Source of the DNA: Nitzschia sp. DOCU1
Taxonomy: Eukaryota > Bacillariophyta > Bacillariophyceae > Bacillariales > Bacillariaceae
Length of the DNA: 64,000 bases
Assembly: GCA_951394045.1 (NCBI GenBank)
Contig: OX595993.1
Location: 1,240,001-1,304,000, forward strand
Direction: 5' to 3'
The stretch's first letter is position 1. Each line of letters starts with the position of its first letter. The notes below the pieces were generated by a model. That model worked only from the letters and a program-made list of their open reading frames with translations, did no database searches and was not told where the DNA came from. Of the stretch, positions 29,523 to 39,700 are shown one piece after another. A program made the position numbers and the translations under genes.

Positions 29523-32444
29523 ATGACGAGCCCCAATGTCGTCGATGTGACAAGCAATGGCGCTAGTAGCAATGACCCTTCCAATGCCCCCAGTCGAGGC
29601 TTGTTTGGCGGCATGCGACTCTTTGGTAACAGTGGCCCGCCCGCGAAAAGCAAAGCGGAATTACTAGAAGAGGAAAAGCGTCGACAAGAAGCCTTGATTC
29701 AGGAACAGCTGCAAGCTCTGCAAATGGGCACTGACTTGGAAGCGGAACGGCGTCGACAAGATGAATTATTGCAAGCGACATTGGCTGAGCAAAAGAAGCG
29801 GAAAGAGGAAGAAGAACGCCAACGACAGCAACAAGAACAGGAGGCACGAGAGCGTAAGCATCAGGAAGAACTTGAATTGCAAAAGAAGAAGCAACAGGAA
29901 CTAGAACGCCAGAAAGAGCAGCAAGCGTTGTTAAAGCGGCAGAAGGAATTGGAAGCTCAAGCGCTGAAAGATTCTGCAACAGTATCAATCAATGCAGGGG
30001 GTGCTCAGGCGGAGCAGTCGTCATCCGTCAACAAAGATGAGACGCCAGAGGGCGCTTCTGTAATGAGTGCTTTGGAACGACGTCGCAAGCAGCGGCAATC
30101 TGCCGCCAACCGATCGAGTATTCGAGGGCGGAGGACGCGCGAGTCGATTGGCGCCCCTACAACCAGCGATGCCCCTGAGAATGTGATTGCTTCCAGTGTG
30201 GACGATGCTCAACAACAAGTCACTATTGAATCTGTTGCTAGCGCCCTGTCCCCGCAGGCTCCACCCCCAGTTTCGGCGATAATATCTCCCCAGCGCGCTA
30301 CTACAAGTCGAAGGGCAACTTCACCATCAAAGGCATCACCCGTTCCTGGGCCAAAACCTACCACTCCCAAAATTTCTCCAAAAGCTTCTCCAACTACACT
30401 CAATGTATCAGTGACGAATGGCCAGAGCCAAATCAATATGCCCAATGCGACGACGTCTGAGCCAGCAATCGTCACATTTTCTGTGGACACTTCCATACAG
30501 TCGAAACCAGCTGCCTTATCCGCCCACTTGGAGACCATAGACAACCAGTCGAAAAAGGATAGAAAGAACCGCCATGGGGATGAAGTAAGCCTGGGTACTA
30601 TGAAGCTGAAGAGCCCCACCGCTCTTGCAAAGAGCTCATTGAAACAGCGACTTCATCTGGAGGAATCGTCAACAGCGCTAAAGGACGAACGCCCCTGGGA
30701 ATCTTCGTCCGCTAAGGAGTTGTTGAAAAAGCAGAGAGCGGCCAAGAAAATAGCCTCTTCCAAGCTGAAGTTACCGGAGAGTCCCAAGACGATGCAAGAT
30801 GGCGCCTTCCTAGACGACAACAATTCTGTATTTGACAAGTCGGTCTTTGGTCTTTTGGCCCAAGGAGATGATAGTGCGAATCTTAAGATAGAAGACGTCA
30901 TTGATGGGACGGATCATATCGATTCAGCACACCAAGCCATGCAGCTCGAAGAGGGTGGACAACACAAGGATCCCGAACAGACAGCTCAAAACGACGAAGC
31001 CGACTTTGAAGCAACATGGGATACAACAGAAACTGACCAGCATTTTGTTGCCGAACTCAAACGGCTTAAAGCCAAGCAGGGCTCGAGTCAACACCAGGCG
31101 CACCAACCCAAAAAATCGTCTACCGAAACTGCAAGGGAAGAGGTCAAGAGACTGAAGCTCTTCGAGAAGGAGGAACGGCGGGGGAAGAAATCCAAAATGA
31201 GCAGGAGCAAGCCTGTGTTCTCGAAAGAATTCAAGCAAGCGATGGATGCCGTTTTTGCACCAGATCAAGATGACGACGAATATACGGCAACTTTTAGCAC
31301 ACGATTGGTGGAGGGTCTTCCGCGCGAGTTGAAGCAGGGGCAAGACGAAGCAACACTCGACAATACGGACGCCAGTGGGTCTGAGGACGAGAACAATGAT
31401 GACGACGAGAGCCCCACGCCCGAAGCAGAAAGAATCTTGATACGACTTCGGCAACGATCAGTGCCTTCTGACAATCAAAGTACATATAGTCGACAAACAA
31501 CCCGCACTACCAGGTCGACTCGAACAGAACGTTCTTACTCTAGTCGGACCAGTAGCCGAAGCCACCGAAGAGCTCCGAATCGATCCGACTCTTCAGCATC
31601 GACACGACATAGGGATAGGGATCAATCTACAGATCGAAGCACGAGATCTGGAATTTCGTCCCGAAGTGGAAACCGATCCAAATCACGGTCCAAGTCCGCA
31701 CCCAGGGAAGAACATAGTACTACTGGTACTTCCCCCCGGCGACGGGCCTTCAAGGGGACTGGTCATCGACGTACGACTTCTGCTGATGCGTCTCAAATGT
31801 CCCAAGTTTTTAAGACAGGCAGTGTGTCTCGAGGACGATCTTCTTCCACGGGGAGATCAAGAACAAACAACCCCACTGATATACGAGCCAAGAGAGCTGA
31901 CTACTTTGGGAGCGGTGATAGTACCGCAGGTTCTCGTACGGTTCGCAGCGTCCGAAGTGCGCGTACTTGGAATGCACAATCTACCACTGATCCTGCCGAG
32001 TTCTACAGGCGTGAGATGGATCGGCTACGAAACAAAACGGTATCTACCAGTGGCCTTCAGAAGGAAATGAGTGAGCTGCGACAGCAAAGAACAAATCAGT
32101 CTCCGGTCCGCCCTAAGGTCCCCAAAGCACCGAAAGAAAGGCATAACACCGAGTCGCTTTCGGTTCCGACAGGAAACAGCTCTTTTCAGGCTGACCTTTT
32201 TGGTACCTCACAACCAACAGTCGAGGATCAAGCTCCCCACAACGTCCTTTCGCCTTTTCGCGACACGGAAGAAGCTGAATCATCGACGAATGCCAATTTC
32301 TATTCAGATGGATTTGGTTTTACAGATCAAGAAGAGGCTGGCATCAAGGATGCTTCGTCGAAACGCTTTCCACGAATTCGTCGTGCTTTGTTTCGGCGCC
32401 CTCCAAGTTCCAAGATGGAAGAAAACGAGGAGCGGCTCTTGTAA
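29523..32444 (+). CDS. 973-residue disordered protein, paralogue of the giant protein's C-terminal third
   Basis: Single exon from ATG 29523. Residues 27-33 read GLFGGMR, followed by a long charged helix (KAELLEEEKRRQEALIQEQL, then Arg/Glu/Gln-rich to about 145). Later blocks are HGDEVSLGTMKLKSP (about 352), ERPWESSSAKELLKKQR, DDNNSVFDKSVFG (about 429), VKRLKLFEKEERRGKKSK, FSKEFKQAMDAVFAPDQDDD (about 562), ILIRLRQRS, an SR/RS-rich stretch (about 650-760), and DPAEFYRREMDRL with LQKEMSELRQQR (about 823-855). Every block has a counterpart in the same order in the giant protein, which has the extra repeat arrays before the GLFGG block. No signal peptide or membrane segment. Function unknown. Ends 65 bp from the convergent fibrillin gene. 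Confidence 0.9.
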   Translation: MTSPNVVDVTSNGASSNDPSNAPSRGLFGGMRLFGNSGPPAKSKAELLEEEKRRQEALIQEQLQALQMGTDLEAERRRQDELLQATLAEQKKRKEEEERQRQQQEQEARERKHQEELELQKKKQQELERQKEQQALLKRQKELEAQALKDSATVSINAGGAQAEQSSSVNKDETPEGASVMSALERRRKQRQSAANRSSIRGRRTRESIGAPTTSDAPENVIASSVDDAQQQVTIESVASALSPQAPPPVSAIISPQRATTSRRATSPSKASPVPGPKPTTPKISPKASPTTLNVSVTNGQSQINMPNATTSEPAIVTFSVDTSIQSKPAALSAHLETIDNQSKKDRKNRHGDEVSLGTMKLKSPTALAKSSLKQRLHLEESSTALKDERPWESSSAKELLKKQRAAKKIASSKLKLPESPKTMQDGAFLDDNNSVFDKSVFGLLAQGDDSANLKIEDVIDGTDHIDSAHQAMQLEEGGQHKDPEQTAQNDEADFEATWDTTETDQHFVAELKRLKAKQGSSQHQAHQPKKSSTETAREEVKRLKLFEKEERRGKKSKMSRSKPVFSKEFKQAMDAVFAPDQDDDEYTATFSTRLVEGLPRELKQGQDEATLDNTDASGSEDENNDDDESPTPEAERILIRLRQRSVPSDNQSTYSRQTTRTTRSTRTERSYSSRTSSRSHRRAPNRSDSSASTRHRDRDQSTDRSTRSGISSRSGNRSKSRSKSAPREEHSTTGTSPRRRAFKGTGHRRTTSADASQMSQVFKTGSVSRGRSSSTGRSRTNNPTDIRAKRADYFGSGDSTAGSRTVRSVRSARTWNAQSTTDPAEFYRREMDRLRNKTVSTSGLQKEMSELRQQRTNQSPVRPKVPKAPKERHNTESLSVPTGNSSFQADLFGTSQPTVEDQAPHNVLSPFRDTEEAESSTNANFYSDGFGFTDQEEAGIKDASSKRFPRIRRALFRRPPSSKMEENEERLL

Positions 32445-32509
32445 ACTAGATCTCAGTCTTGTAGTCACGGCTCTTGAAAACTTATTGCAGTATGTATCTA
32501 TTTCTATTT

Positions 32510-33493
32510 TTATGCTAGCAGCGGTTTCGCAGCTTCCCAACTGTCACGCACTTGGACAAAGAAGTTATCTTCCCCCGTGCGGTGTACTCGCAGGTTTTCA
32601 TCCAAATAAAGGAGGTCAAAGTAACCCTTCGGCACTTTCTTTGCTCCCTTCCTTCCAAACTTGAGTATTCTTGACAAGAATACGATGCAACGGGTAATGA
32701 AAGGCCCAGGTACGGGAATGTATAGGGACCATCTGAGTTTGAAGAACAGGAACTTTGTCAACACCGCCTTGGCATATTTAAATTGGAGTTCGACTCTCTT
32801 TGGACTAACGGGAATGGCCTTGATAACAACATTGAGTTGTTTCAACACAGGCTCCGTTCCATCTTCCTTGGTTTCAAAATCAATAACGTTGGTTATGGTC
32901 CCCTTCTTTCCGTTGACAATGTTTTGCACCCTGGCGGCACCACGAGTAGAATTCTTGCTGAAGTTTGCATCGGCTGCCGTCGTGAACAGTGACTTCCATG
33001 CCCCATTCAAAGGAGCTCGATCTCCATTGATTTTGTCGCCCAAGAACGCCGTCGCATTGGAAATTGGAGCGTATGCAGCTAGTTGCTCGCAAACTTCCAG
33101 AATCTCCTTTGCCTTGTCCCCCACATCTTTGGAAATGGAATAGAAATCCACCTTTTGTGGAGCGCGGGAGGTAGCATTCAGCTCTCCTCCCTTTACTCCA
33201 AAGTCGATGGATACATCTCCGTCACGCGTCTTGAGCTCCCTGAATTCGATAATCTTTTCCAAAAGAAGATTCTTGAGTTCCACAGCAGTTTGCGATGAAC
33301 TCGACGCAGCATCACTGCTGCTCTCGGCATTCAGTGTGAAAGATCGACCAGTTGTGAGACTGGCGCCATGCCTTCCGAACAAGTGCGAGCGAACCACATT
33401 CCCGGGCCGTCCGAAAAGAGGCTGAAAGGCCACGGCAGCTTCGACAACCACCAACACCAACACCAAGAGGAAAGTCAGTTTCGGCTTTATCAT
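32510..33493 (-). CDS. Plastid lipid-associated protein (PAP/fibrillin)
   Basis: 327 residues from ATG 33493. It starts with a hydrophobic signal peptide (MIKPKLTFLLVLVLVVVEA) whose end joins AVAFQPLFGR, a good match to the Ala-Phe-Ala-Pro-like motif marking import into diatom plastids. The mature part carries the fibrillin lipocalin-like domain: LNGAWKSLFTTAADANFSKN, TRGAARVQNIVNGKKGTITN, RVELQFKYAKA and, near the end, YFDLLYLDENLRVHR, the typical closing motif. Plant fibrillins bind lipids and carotenoids in plastoglobules and thylakoids; the same location is inferred here. The longer frame starting at 33523 lacks a good signal-peptide start, so I chose the internal Met. Confidence 0.88.
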   Translation of the reverse strand: MIKPKLTFLLVLVLVVVEAAVAFQPLFGRPGNVVRSHLFGRHGASLTTGRSFTLNAESSSDAASSSSQTAVELKNLLLEKIIEFRELKTRDGDVSIDFGVKGGELNATSRAPQKVDFYSISKDVGDKAKEILEVCEQLAAYAPISNATAFLGDKINGDRAPLNGAWKSLFTTAADANFSKNSTRGAARVQNIVNGKKGTITNVIDFETKEDGTEPVLKQLNVVIKAIPVSPKRVELQFKYAKAVLTKFLFFKLRWSLYIPVPGPFITRCIVFLSRILKFGRKGAKKVPKGYFDLLYLDENLRVHRTGEDNFFVQVRDSWEAAKPLLA

Positions 33494-36222
33494 TGTACGT
33501 AGTTCAGGATATAACCGGGACACTATTATCTGTGTTTTCGAAATTATGACCTTTGTTCTTGGAGATCACATTCGATCGATTTCTATGGATGACTCGATCG
33601 TAACATGGACACTGTCGAGATGTGTGAGTATATGGTCTGAATGCTTTTTTGGGTCGACATCGTCAGCACACCGCCGTCATCGTCGTCAGTCACAGCAGAA
33701 AAAATAGCAAGAGAAAAAAATGACAAAATGCACAGGTGCGCGGCTGACGTCAGATGATCCGCGCGACGCGCCGAATACATTGACTTTGACGACTTACGCG
33801 ACTAAATCCGAGCTACTTCCCGGCTAGAGTAGCAATACACTGTAGCATACAACAGTCTCAAGGTGTGCTCTCTCTTCGTTCCGAAATGATTGCGACTCTT
33901 TTCCATCTCATCGGGTCGCCTCCAGAAGCTACTTTCTCTATCGGTCATTATATTTCTTGGTTGTGACTCCTGCTACCGGACTCGCGGTACGCTAGACACA
34001 AAGATATGTCCTCCAAGAGACACCGGGTGCAGGAAACAAGACATCGACGGGTTTTGTACGAGTACCACCGCTTTGTATGCACAGACATGATGGGAGAAAT
34101 GCATGCGTACCCCCGCTTTGTCGTTCCGAACCACCAGGTAGTTGCATTCGCCGTGCGGGGGTGGGCAAGGAACTAAAAAGGTCCAACGAGTCCAATATTT
34201 TGCTCGTGCGTGGTTGCGATGTGCGTGCGTACACGATCCGGCATGCACGAAACAATCTTCTTCCCTGCTAGTGAAGGAAGATGGGTCGGCTCTATGAAGG
34301 ATAGCATCTCCTTGGGCGTGAAAGCCAAAGGAGAATCGCTTTGGGCTCTATTTTCTTGCATTCAATACACTTCATATCGTAGAGGGTCGATTCTACATCG
34401 TATTCGATCTATGGGCCATTCTACCATGGGACTTGTTGCAGTCTTCTCACCACGAGTCAGCAAGAACCGAAAGTCTGAGATGCCAAGCTCATAACATAAT
34501 ACTAGTTGCCAAATACCGGTAACTACAAGCTACTTGTAGATTCAGGATAATAACCAAAATGTACAACTGGATATTGCGTAGTACCTGTAGCTCTATGCTG
34601 CTTTAAATAGTATTAGCAAGAAGGTAAGCAAAGTGGTACGTCTATTCACTCCAAAGCTGGCTACCAACAACAAGAGGACGAAGCATTGAGCTGTCCTGAA
34701 CCAGATGCTCGGCGAGATGCCAAAATCTCGGTACATCAGAATGTACCAGACGTAGCTGCTGGGAGGTATGCTGCTTGTCGAGCTCGAGGAAGCGGAATCG
34801 TCCGAAGAATCCAACAAAAAACAATCCAACATAGCTGCTGGGCTTCTGGAGCCTGGTTAGATCTCGCTCATGCATCCGCGCCCCCTACTGACAAATTTCG
34901 GAAAGAGAAGTCGAAAACTTCAAGAAGTGATAAAGTAAGAATATCTGCGAACATTTGAAATGTAGCGGGCCCTCTTAATCTTTGTTGCGTGCGTAAGTTC
35001 TCGACACGGCGGCACGAGCAACGAGAGAATCGCCTGAAGCAACAACGCATGGCAACTCTCAGTACGGAAGATCTCCCAAATTCGTGGGCAAGGCCATTCG
35101 TTTTATACTGGATGGCTCATACTTCACTGCTTTCTTTCTCGAAGGAAGCATCGGCGAGTGTAGGCTATCTCGTCCTCCCGGCGAAAGGCACTGCCATCGG
35201 CACGGACTGAAATCTTGTGGAGGAGGAGGTGGTGGAGAAGGCTTGCGGACCTTCTTCCTCCCGTCAGGAGACTTTGGCGTCACTCCTTCAGTCTGGAGTA
35301 CTGTCGCTGGACTGGAATTACCCCATCGATTGGGTAATCTGTTTGGACGTTGCAGGCACGGTGATTCGGCGCCGAAAGTGCTGCAACTCGACCCCAGGGA
35401 AACTTCAGAACTTAATCTTGCGTTGTCGTGAGCCACTGGCAACCTGCCATAGCTGGAGAGCAAATCATTCATGAAATAATGCAACGGAGGCGATCCGTTT
35501 GTTGCTTTCGCCATCATTTGGTGTTGCGATTGATAAGGGAGCAACACTTACGAAATAGTGTGAGAAAGCTCTCTACAGTAGGCGGAGTAAATGCCAAGAG
35601 GCCGAGGAAGGAATCCTGCAGGAGCAAATTTCGACGCCACCATATCAATATTGCATGCATGCATCCGTGCTTGAGAATGTGATGGATTCACATCACTTCC
35701 ACACACACGATGATCGGACACATTTTCTCAAAGACTTTTTGGCGTTTTATAAGCCATCCCGCTGCCTTCGAGTCACTCGGTTACCAAATTCGGTCCATAT
35801 GTTAAACCCTCGGCTTAAATTCACGATTTGTTTACAAAGGCAAAATTCAACTTTAATGCCATAGTGGAACGAAGTTCTGCAGATTCAGAAAACCTTTTAT
35901 TTATAAGTTCGGGTTGGGAAGTCCTCTCGGGCATAAAGAACATGAGCACTATTTATTGTGTTGAACGACTATTAAAGCGGATGGAGGAACTACGACCACG
36001 TTCATTGAGCACGGAACAAACTTTTATTTAATATCGAGACATAATAGGACCTAACAAATGTGAGACAGGAGGGCAAAGTGAACTGCGTGGAACTTTGAGA
36101 AGCGACGAACACACCCCTGCCGCCTCTTGAGATATGTAATACAGCCTCTATGCATGGATCATAGGGTAGTAGGAACGATGTGTACCCAGGTAGCAACGGG
36201 AGACGTTTCATAGCAAGCACTC
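33494..36222. other. Gene-poor intergenic DNA
   Basis: About 2.7 kb with only short overlapping frames. Plus-strand frames at 35084-35431 and 35217-35474 and minus-strand 35059-35547 overlap one another and could include a decayed gene, but I cannot name any family. TACCGGTA occurs at 34514-34521. Confidence 0.4.
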
Positions 36223-36225
36223 TAA

Positions 36226-36295
36226 GGCCCGTTCCAGAGCTCCAGAATCGCCGTCAGATCGCTGTCAAAAAATCGGCGTCAGATTGTCCGTCCTC
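36226..36295 (+). repeat. Left terminal inverted repeat of MITE
   Basis: Pairs with 36861-36930 on the opposite strand. Both arms contain TCGCCGTCAGATCG followed by AATCGGCGTC words, likely transposase-binding subrepeats. Confidence 0.75.
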
Positions 36296-36396
36296 CCCCC
36301 CATTGTGACGGCTATTTTATTTTACACTCTGGAAACCCCCTGCAAATTCGCGTCGGCAGGTGTGCGTCAGAATGGCGACGTCATCGGCATTTCGAC

Positions 36397-36530
36397 TAGC
36401 TAGCTACAGTAGCATTGTAGTATACGTCATTGGCTGGTCGTCATTGCGGGTAGCTAGCTACAGTAGCATTGTAGGGTATACGTCATTGGCTGCTGGTCGT
36501 CATTGCGACTAGCTAGCTACAGTCGCATTG
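36397..36530 (+). repeat. Tandem repeats inside the MITE
   Basis: Three copies of a unit starting TAGCTAGCTACAGT at 36397, 36451 and 36510, so of 54 and 59 bp; the first two include TATACGTCATTGGCT and GGTCGTCATTGCG. The third is truncated. Confidence 0.8.
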
Positions 36531-36594
36531 TGGTAAGGGAAAAGCATCCCATTTCATTCGACAACTACAGTAGCCACAACAACAACAAAGAACC

Positions 36595-36777
36595 ATGTCT
36601 GCACCACAACCAGCTCGCTGGAAAGACCACAAAGAGATATATCCCCCAGCAGCAGAGATTGCTGCTGCACTGCAAGATCTTGGGCAACGACAAACCATCA
36701 CCAAGAATGGAAAGGTGGAATACCAACAGAAATGGCCACTTGCCGAAAAGCTGGCACGCTCGTCGACGGCGATCTGA
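36595..36777 (+). pseudogene. Truncated ORF inside the MITE
   Basis: 60 codons (MSAPQPARWKDHKEIYPPAA start) following a CAACAACAACAAAG leader-like stretch. Its protein-like look and position between the inverted repeats suggest the first exon of a gene from the parental transposon, cut short by internal deletion. No domain is recognisable. Confidence 0.3.
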
Positions 36778-36860
36778 CGCCGATTAACCTACCCCCGCGC
36801 GCCGGGTATGTTAATCGGCGTCACAAAAAAAAAATCGGCGTCAGATTTCTGTCCTTCCAT

Positions 36861-36930
36861 CCGGAGGGACAAATCCGACGCCGATTTCTGACGCCGATCT
36901 GACGGCGAATCCGGAGCTCTGGAATGGGCC
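36861..36930 (-). repeat. Right terminal inverted repeat of MITE
   Basis: Complement of the left arm with scattered mismatches; GACGCCGAT words are repeated within it. Confidence 0.75.
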
Positions 36931-37129
36931 TAAGAATGGTCGTTTTGATCCCGAAAAGGGACCCAATCAAGTCCCGCCGAGTGCATACTAGGCCTAGAGC
37001 ATGTGAAAGTGTAATACTCCCGGTACTATAGTAACAACGGAAGAATGTTCGCCTACATTAGAGTAATGTTCCGTTTTCTATACTAAAATAACACCTATCC
37101 CAGGGTTCAGCTAGCGTACCGACTGGTAG

Positions 37130-39113
37130 CTAGACGCAGTAGGTGCAACATGAACAATCGATGCTTCCTTTGGTACAATCCGTCACAAGAGCTGCTAACG
37201 TATTCTCCGTGGTCAACTCGCAAACTTCGGCCGGAACGGATCCAGTAAAAGAGTTTGCTTGGAGCTGGAGACTTTGAAGCTCCTTCAGAGAGCCAAGCTC
37301 AGTCGGTACTATTCCCGTCAGATGATTACCCGCCAAGTTCAGCTCAGTTAGCCTATGCAAGGAGCCCAGGGCCGTAGGAAGTGTTCCGCTGATCTTGTTG
37401 TTGTGGGCATTGAATACCTCCAAGGCCTTGAGCGAACCGATTGCGTCCGGAATCGGTCCATCAATCTTGTTGCTGTCAATCTGGAAATTCTTAAGGTCAG
37501 CCATCAGCACCACCTGAAGAGGAATTGATCCTGTGATGTAGTTCTTGGCAAACGAACATAGTTCTGCGGTTAAAAGCCAGCGAGGAAACTTGTGAGCTCA
37601 CGATATTAACGAGACAATTCACACTACTGTGTTGAGAACAGACTTACGCAAGTCACTTAGCTTGCCCAAAGTCGACGGAAGGGAAGATGTCAATTTATTG
37701 TTTGCAAGGCCCAGCTCGACCAGGCGGGTGGTCTTTGTGAAAAGGTCTCCTGGGATGGCTCCCGTTAGTTTGTTGTCGCTCAAATGAAGTTTCTCTGTAA
37801 ATCAAGAAGTGTTGAGTTTGCCGTCGGTGAAGAAAACTGGCGGAGCGATCGGATCTTACTCACCAAGTTTGAAGAGATTGCCAAGCTCTGCAGGGATGGG
37901 CCCTTTCAAGCGGTTATCAGACAAACGCAGGTCCACGAGAGTTTGTAATTGCGTCAGCTCCAGGGGGATGGACCCAGTGATTGCATTTCCTTGCAGATAC
38001 AGCGTTGCTGGGGAAGAAAATTCGCAAGAGGGTGAGTCCAAAAAGCGTTAGGATCTTGTTCCGACAGATACCCCTTCACTTACTGATCTTTTGCAATGAG
38101 CTCACCGCCTCTGGAATGGATCCTTCAAATTCATTGTACTCAAGACCAAGCTTTTGGAGGTCTCTCATGCTAAAGATACCAGTGGGAACAGCCCCGACGA
38201 ATTGGTTGTGACCGAGATCGAGTTCGCGTAAGCTTCTAAAGTCAGACCATGACTGGGGAATCGCACCCTTGAGGGAATTCTTTCCTAGCAAGAGGAATTC
38301 AAGGGCCGTCGACTGATGAAGCACTTCGGGCAACGTCGAGCTGAGAGCGTTGTCCGTAAGGTCCAAAGTGATGAGTCTATTCATAGCGACAAGTTCTGTA
38401 GGCAAGCTACCAGAAAGCCGATTGCTTTTTAGGGTAACGGCTGTGATCGATGCGTCGCCATCAAACTCCGGTTTCTTGAAACCACATTCGACACCATACC
38501 ACGAGCAAAAACCCTTATCCGTCATCCAATTCTCCTGGTTGGCCCAGCCACCCTTCGCTTTGTTATGTTCAGTGATCCCCGCCGTGCTATAGAAGAGAAC
38601 AGCTAGAGCATATCGTTCAAGCAAGAATGCGCTGTCCACAGAGATCTTGTCCACACTCGCCAGCCAGCTTAAAGCGTGGTGCTGGGGACCCTTTTTGTTG
38701 TTCAAGTCGCTTTTGCTGGTTATGCCAGCTGCCAGGACCTTGTTCTGGATTTCTTTCGTCCTAGTATGACTTTCTCCTCCCGTCAATGCCATGATAAAAA
38801 GAATCAGCATCAACAGAACCGCTGCTCCCCCCACAATAACCAAAACCCTTCTGGATGCTCTGGTTCGACAACTTGAAATTGCCGCCATGAAAGCCGCAGC
38901 AATAGGATTCAATCGATCCTTCGACTTTCCGTCACCGAGTTGGGTAGCGGAAAGATTTGTACGGGAGGCGCCAGGACTCATGGGCGTATTCGCAGGAATA
39001 CCAAGCTCAGGCTCATCTTCGTCGTAGAGGAAGCGACGAGCGTTCTCGATGGATGCCGCCGTCTTGGCCGACTGCGACTCTCCCCGCTTTTTCAATTCTC
39101 CGTCGTCATCCAT
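37130..39113 (-). CDS. Leucine-rich-repeat type II membrane protein
   Basis: Four exons on the minus strand: 39113-38084, 38007-37864, 37794-37648 and 37563-37130 (584 aa). The three introns (76, 69 and 84 bp) start GTAAGT or GTGAGT, and all interrupt the frame after the first codon base. Residues 1-90 are cytoplasmic and polar; one membrane helix ([20 protein letters not shown]) lies at about 92-111. The outer part has an LRR-capping motif (CSWYGVEC) and then about ten plant-type LRRs ([35 protein letters not shown]). It ends in a Cys cluster ([16 protein letters not shown]). Such LRR proteins are numerous in diatoms and are thought to be surface receptors or adhesion proteins; no kinase domain is present. 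Confidence 0.88.
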
Positions 39114-39700
39114 TTTCGTTTCTCGACTTGAACTAACCAGGAGATAATTAACTACTTCTGAGAGAACTGTTGAGTCCAAGATGCACTGTAGATGAAAGGA
39201 TTCGAAACAGAAAGCTCATTGTCCCTGCCTTGCCTATGCCAATCTGGATCTTGCATCGTCCGATCCAACTTTTTATCGTTCAGAAGAGCTCGACTGTCTA
39301 ACGAAAGCAGCCACCATGCGAGCTCTTTTTCTGGATGATGACCCAAAGCGTCGCGGAATGACCATTTTGGACTTTTGGGTCACATACCCGGTATTCATAC
39401 AGTACCTGGTAAATACCAGATGTCTTGGGCCTTTGTTCCCTACCGGGATTCGACTGGCGACTCGAGTACGACGTATGTCGATACATCTCAACAGGGTTTG
39501 TAACAGGCCTCATCGTAGCAGGCAACGGTAAACAACAAGCTAGTAATGTTGTTTATTATGAGTTTAATTCTTCTTGAGATCGCTGAAACGAATAAAGTAT
39601 ATCGCTCGATTCTCGTATGATTCGAAACCCTCCCATAGCCTCCCTGCCAAGAGAAGCTGCCTCGGACTCTCAACCTTGAAGAGAGCCGATCCAGCTTGGT
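39114..39700. other. Intergenic region between tandem LRR genes
   Basis: Promoter of the downstream LRR gene (starts 39113, minus strand) and 3' flank of the upstream one. Short frames only, no element seen. Confidence 0.5.

Larger units (their letters stand above)
36226..36930. mobile_element. PIF/Harbinger (Tourist)-type MITE with TAA target duplication
   Basis: A 705-bp element flanked by TAA on both sides (36223-36225 and 36931-36933). It begins GGCCCGTTCCAGAGCTCC and ends with the complement GGAGCTCTGGAATGGGCC, one mismatch in 18. Terminal inverted repeats of about 70 bp continue at roughly 85% identity and contain several copies of the word TCGGCGTCAG in both orientations. Three-base TAA/TWA duplications and GGCC or GGGC termini are typical of the PIF/Harbinger superfamily and its Tourist MITEs. 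The element is too short for a transposase and is non-autonomous. Confidence 0.8.

Noticed and set aside
35059..35547. 162-codon minus-strand frame and overlapping plus-strand frames, considered as a retrotransposon remnant
   Set aside because: I could not find reverse transcriptase, integrase or RNase H motifs; a Gly/Pro run explains the open frames.
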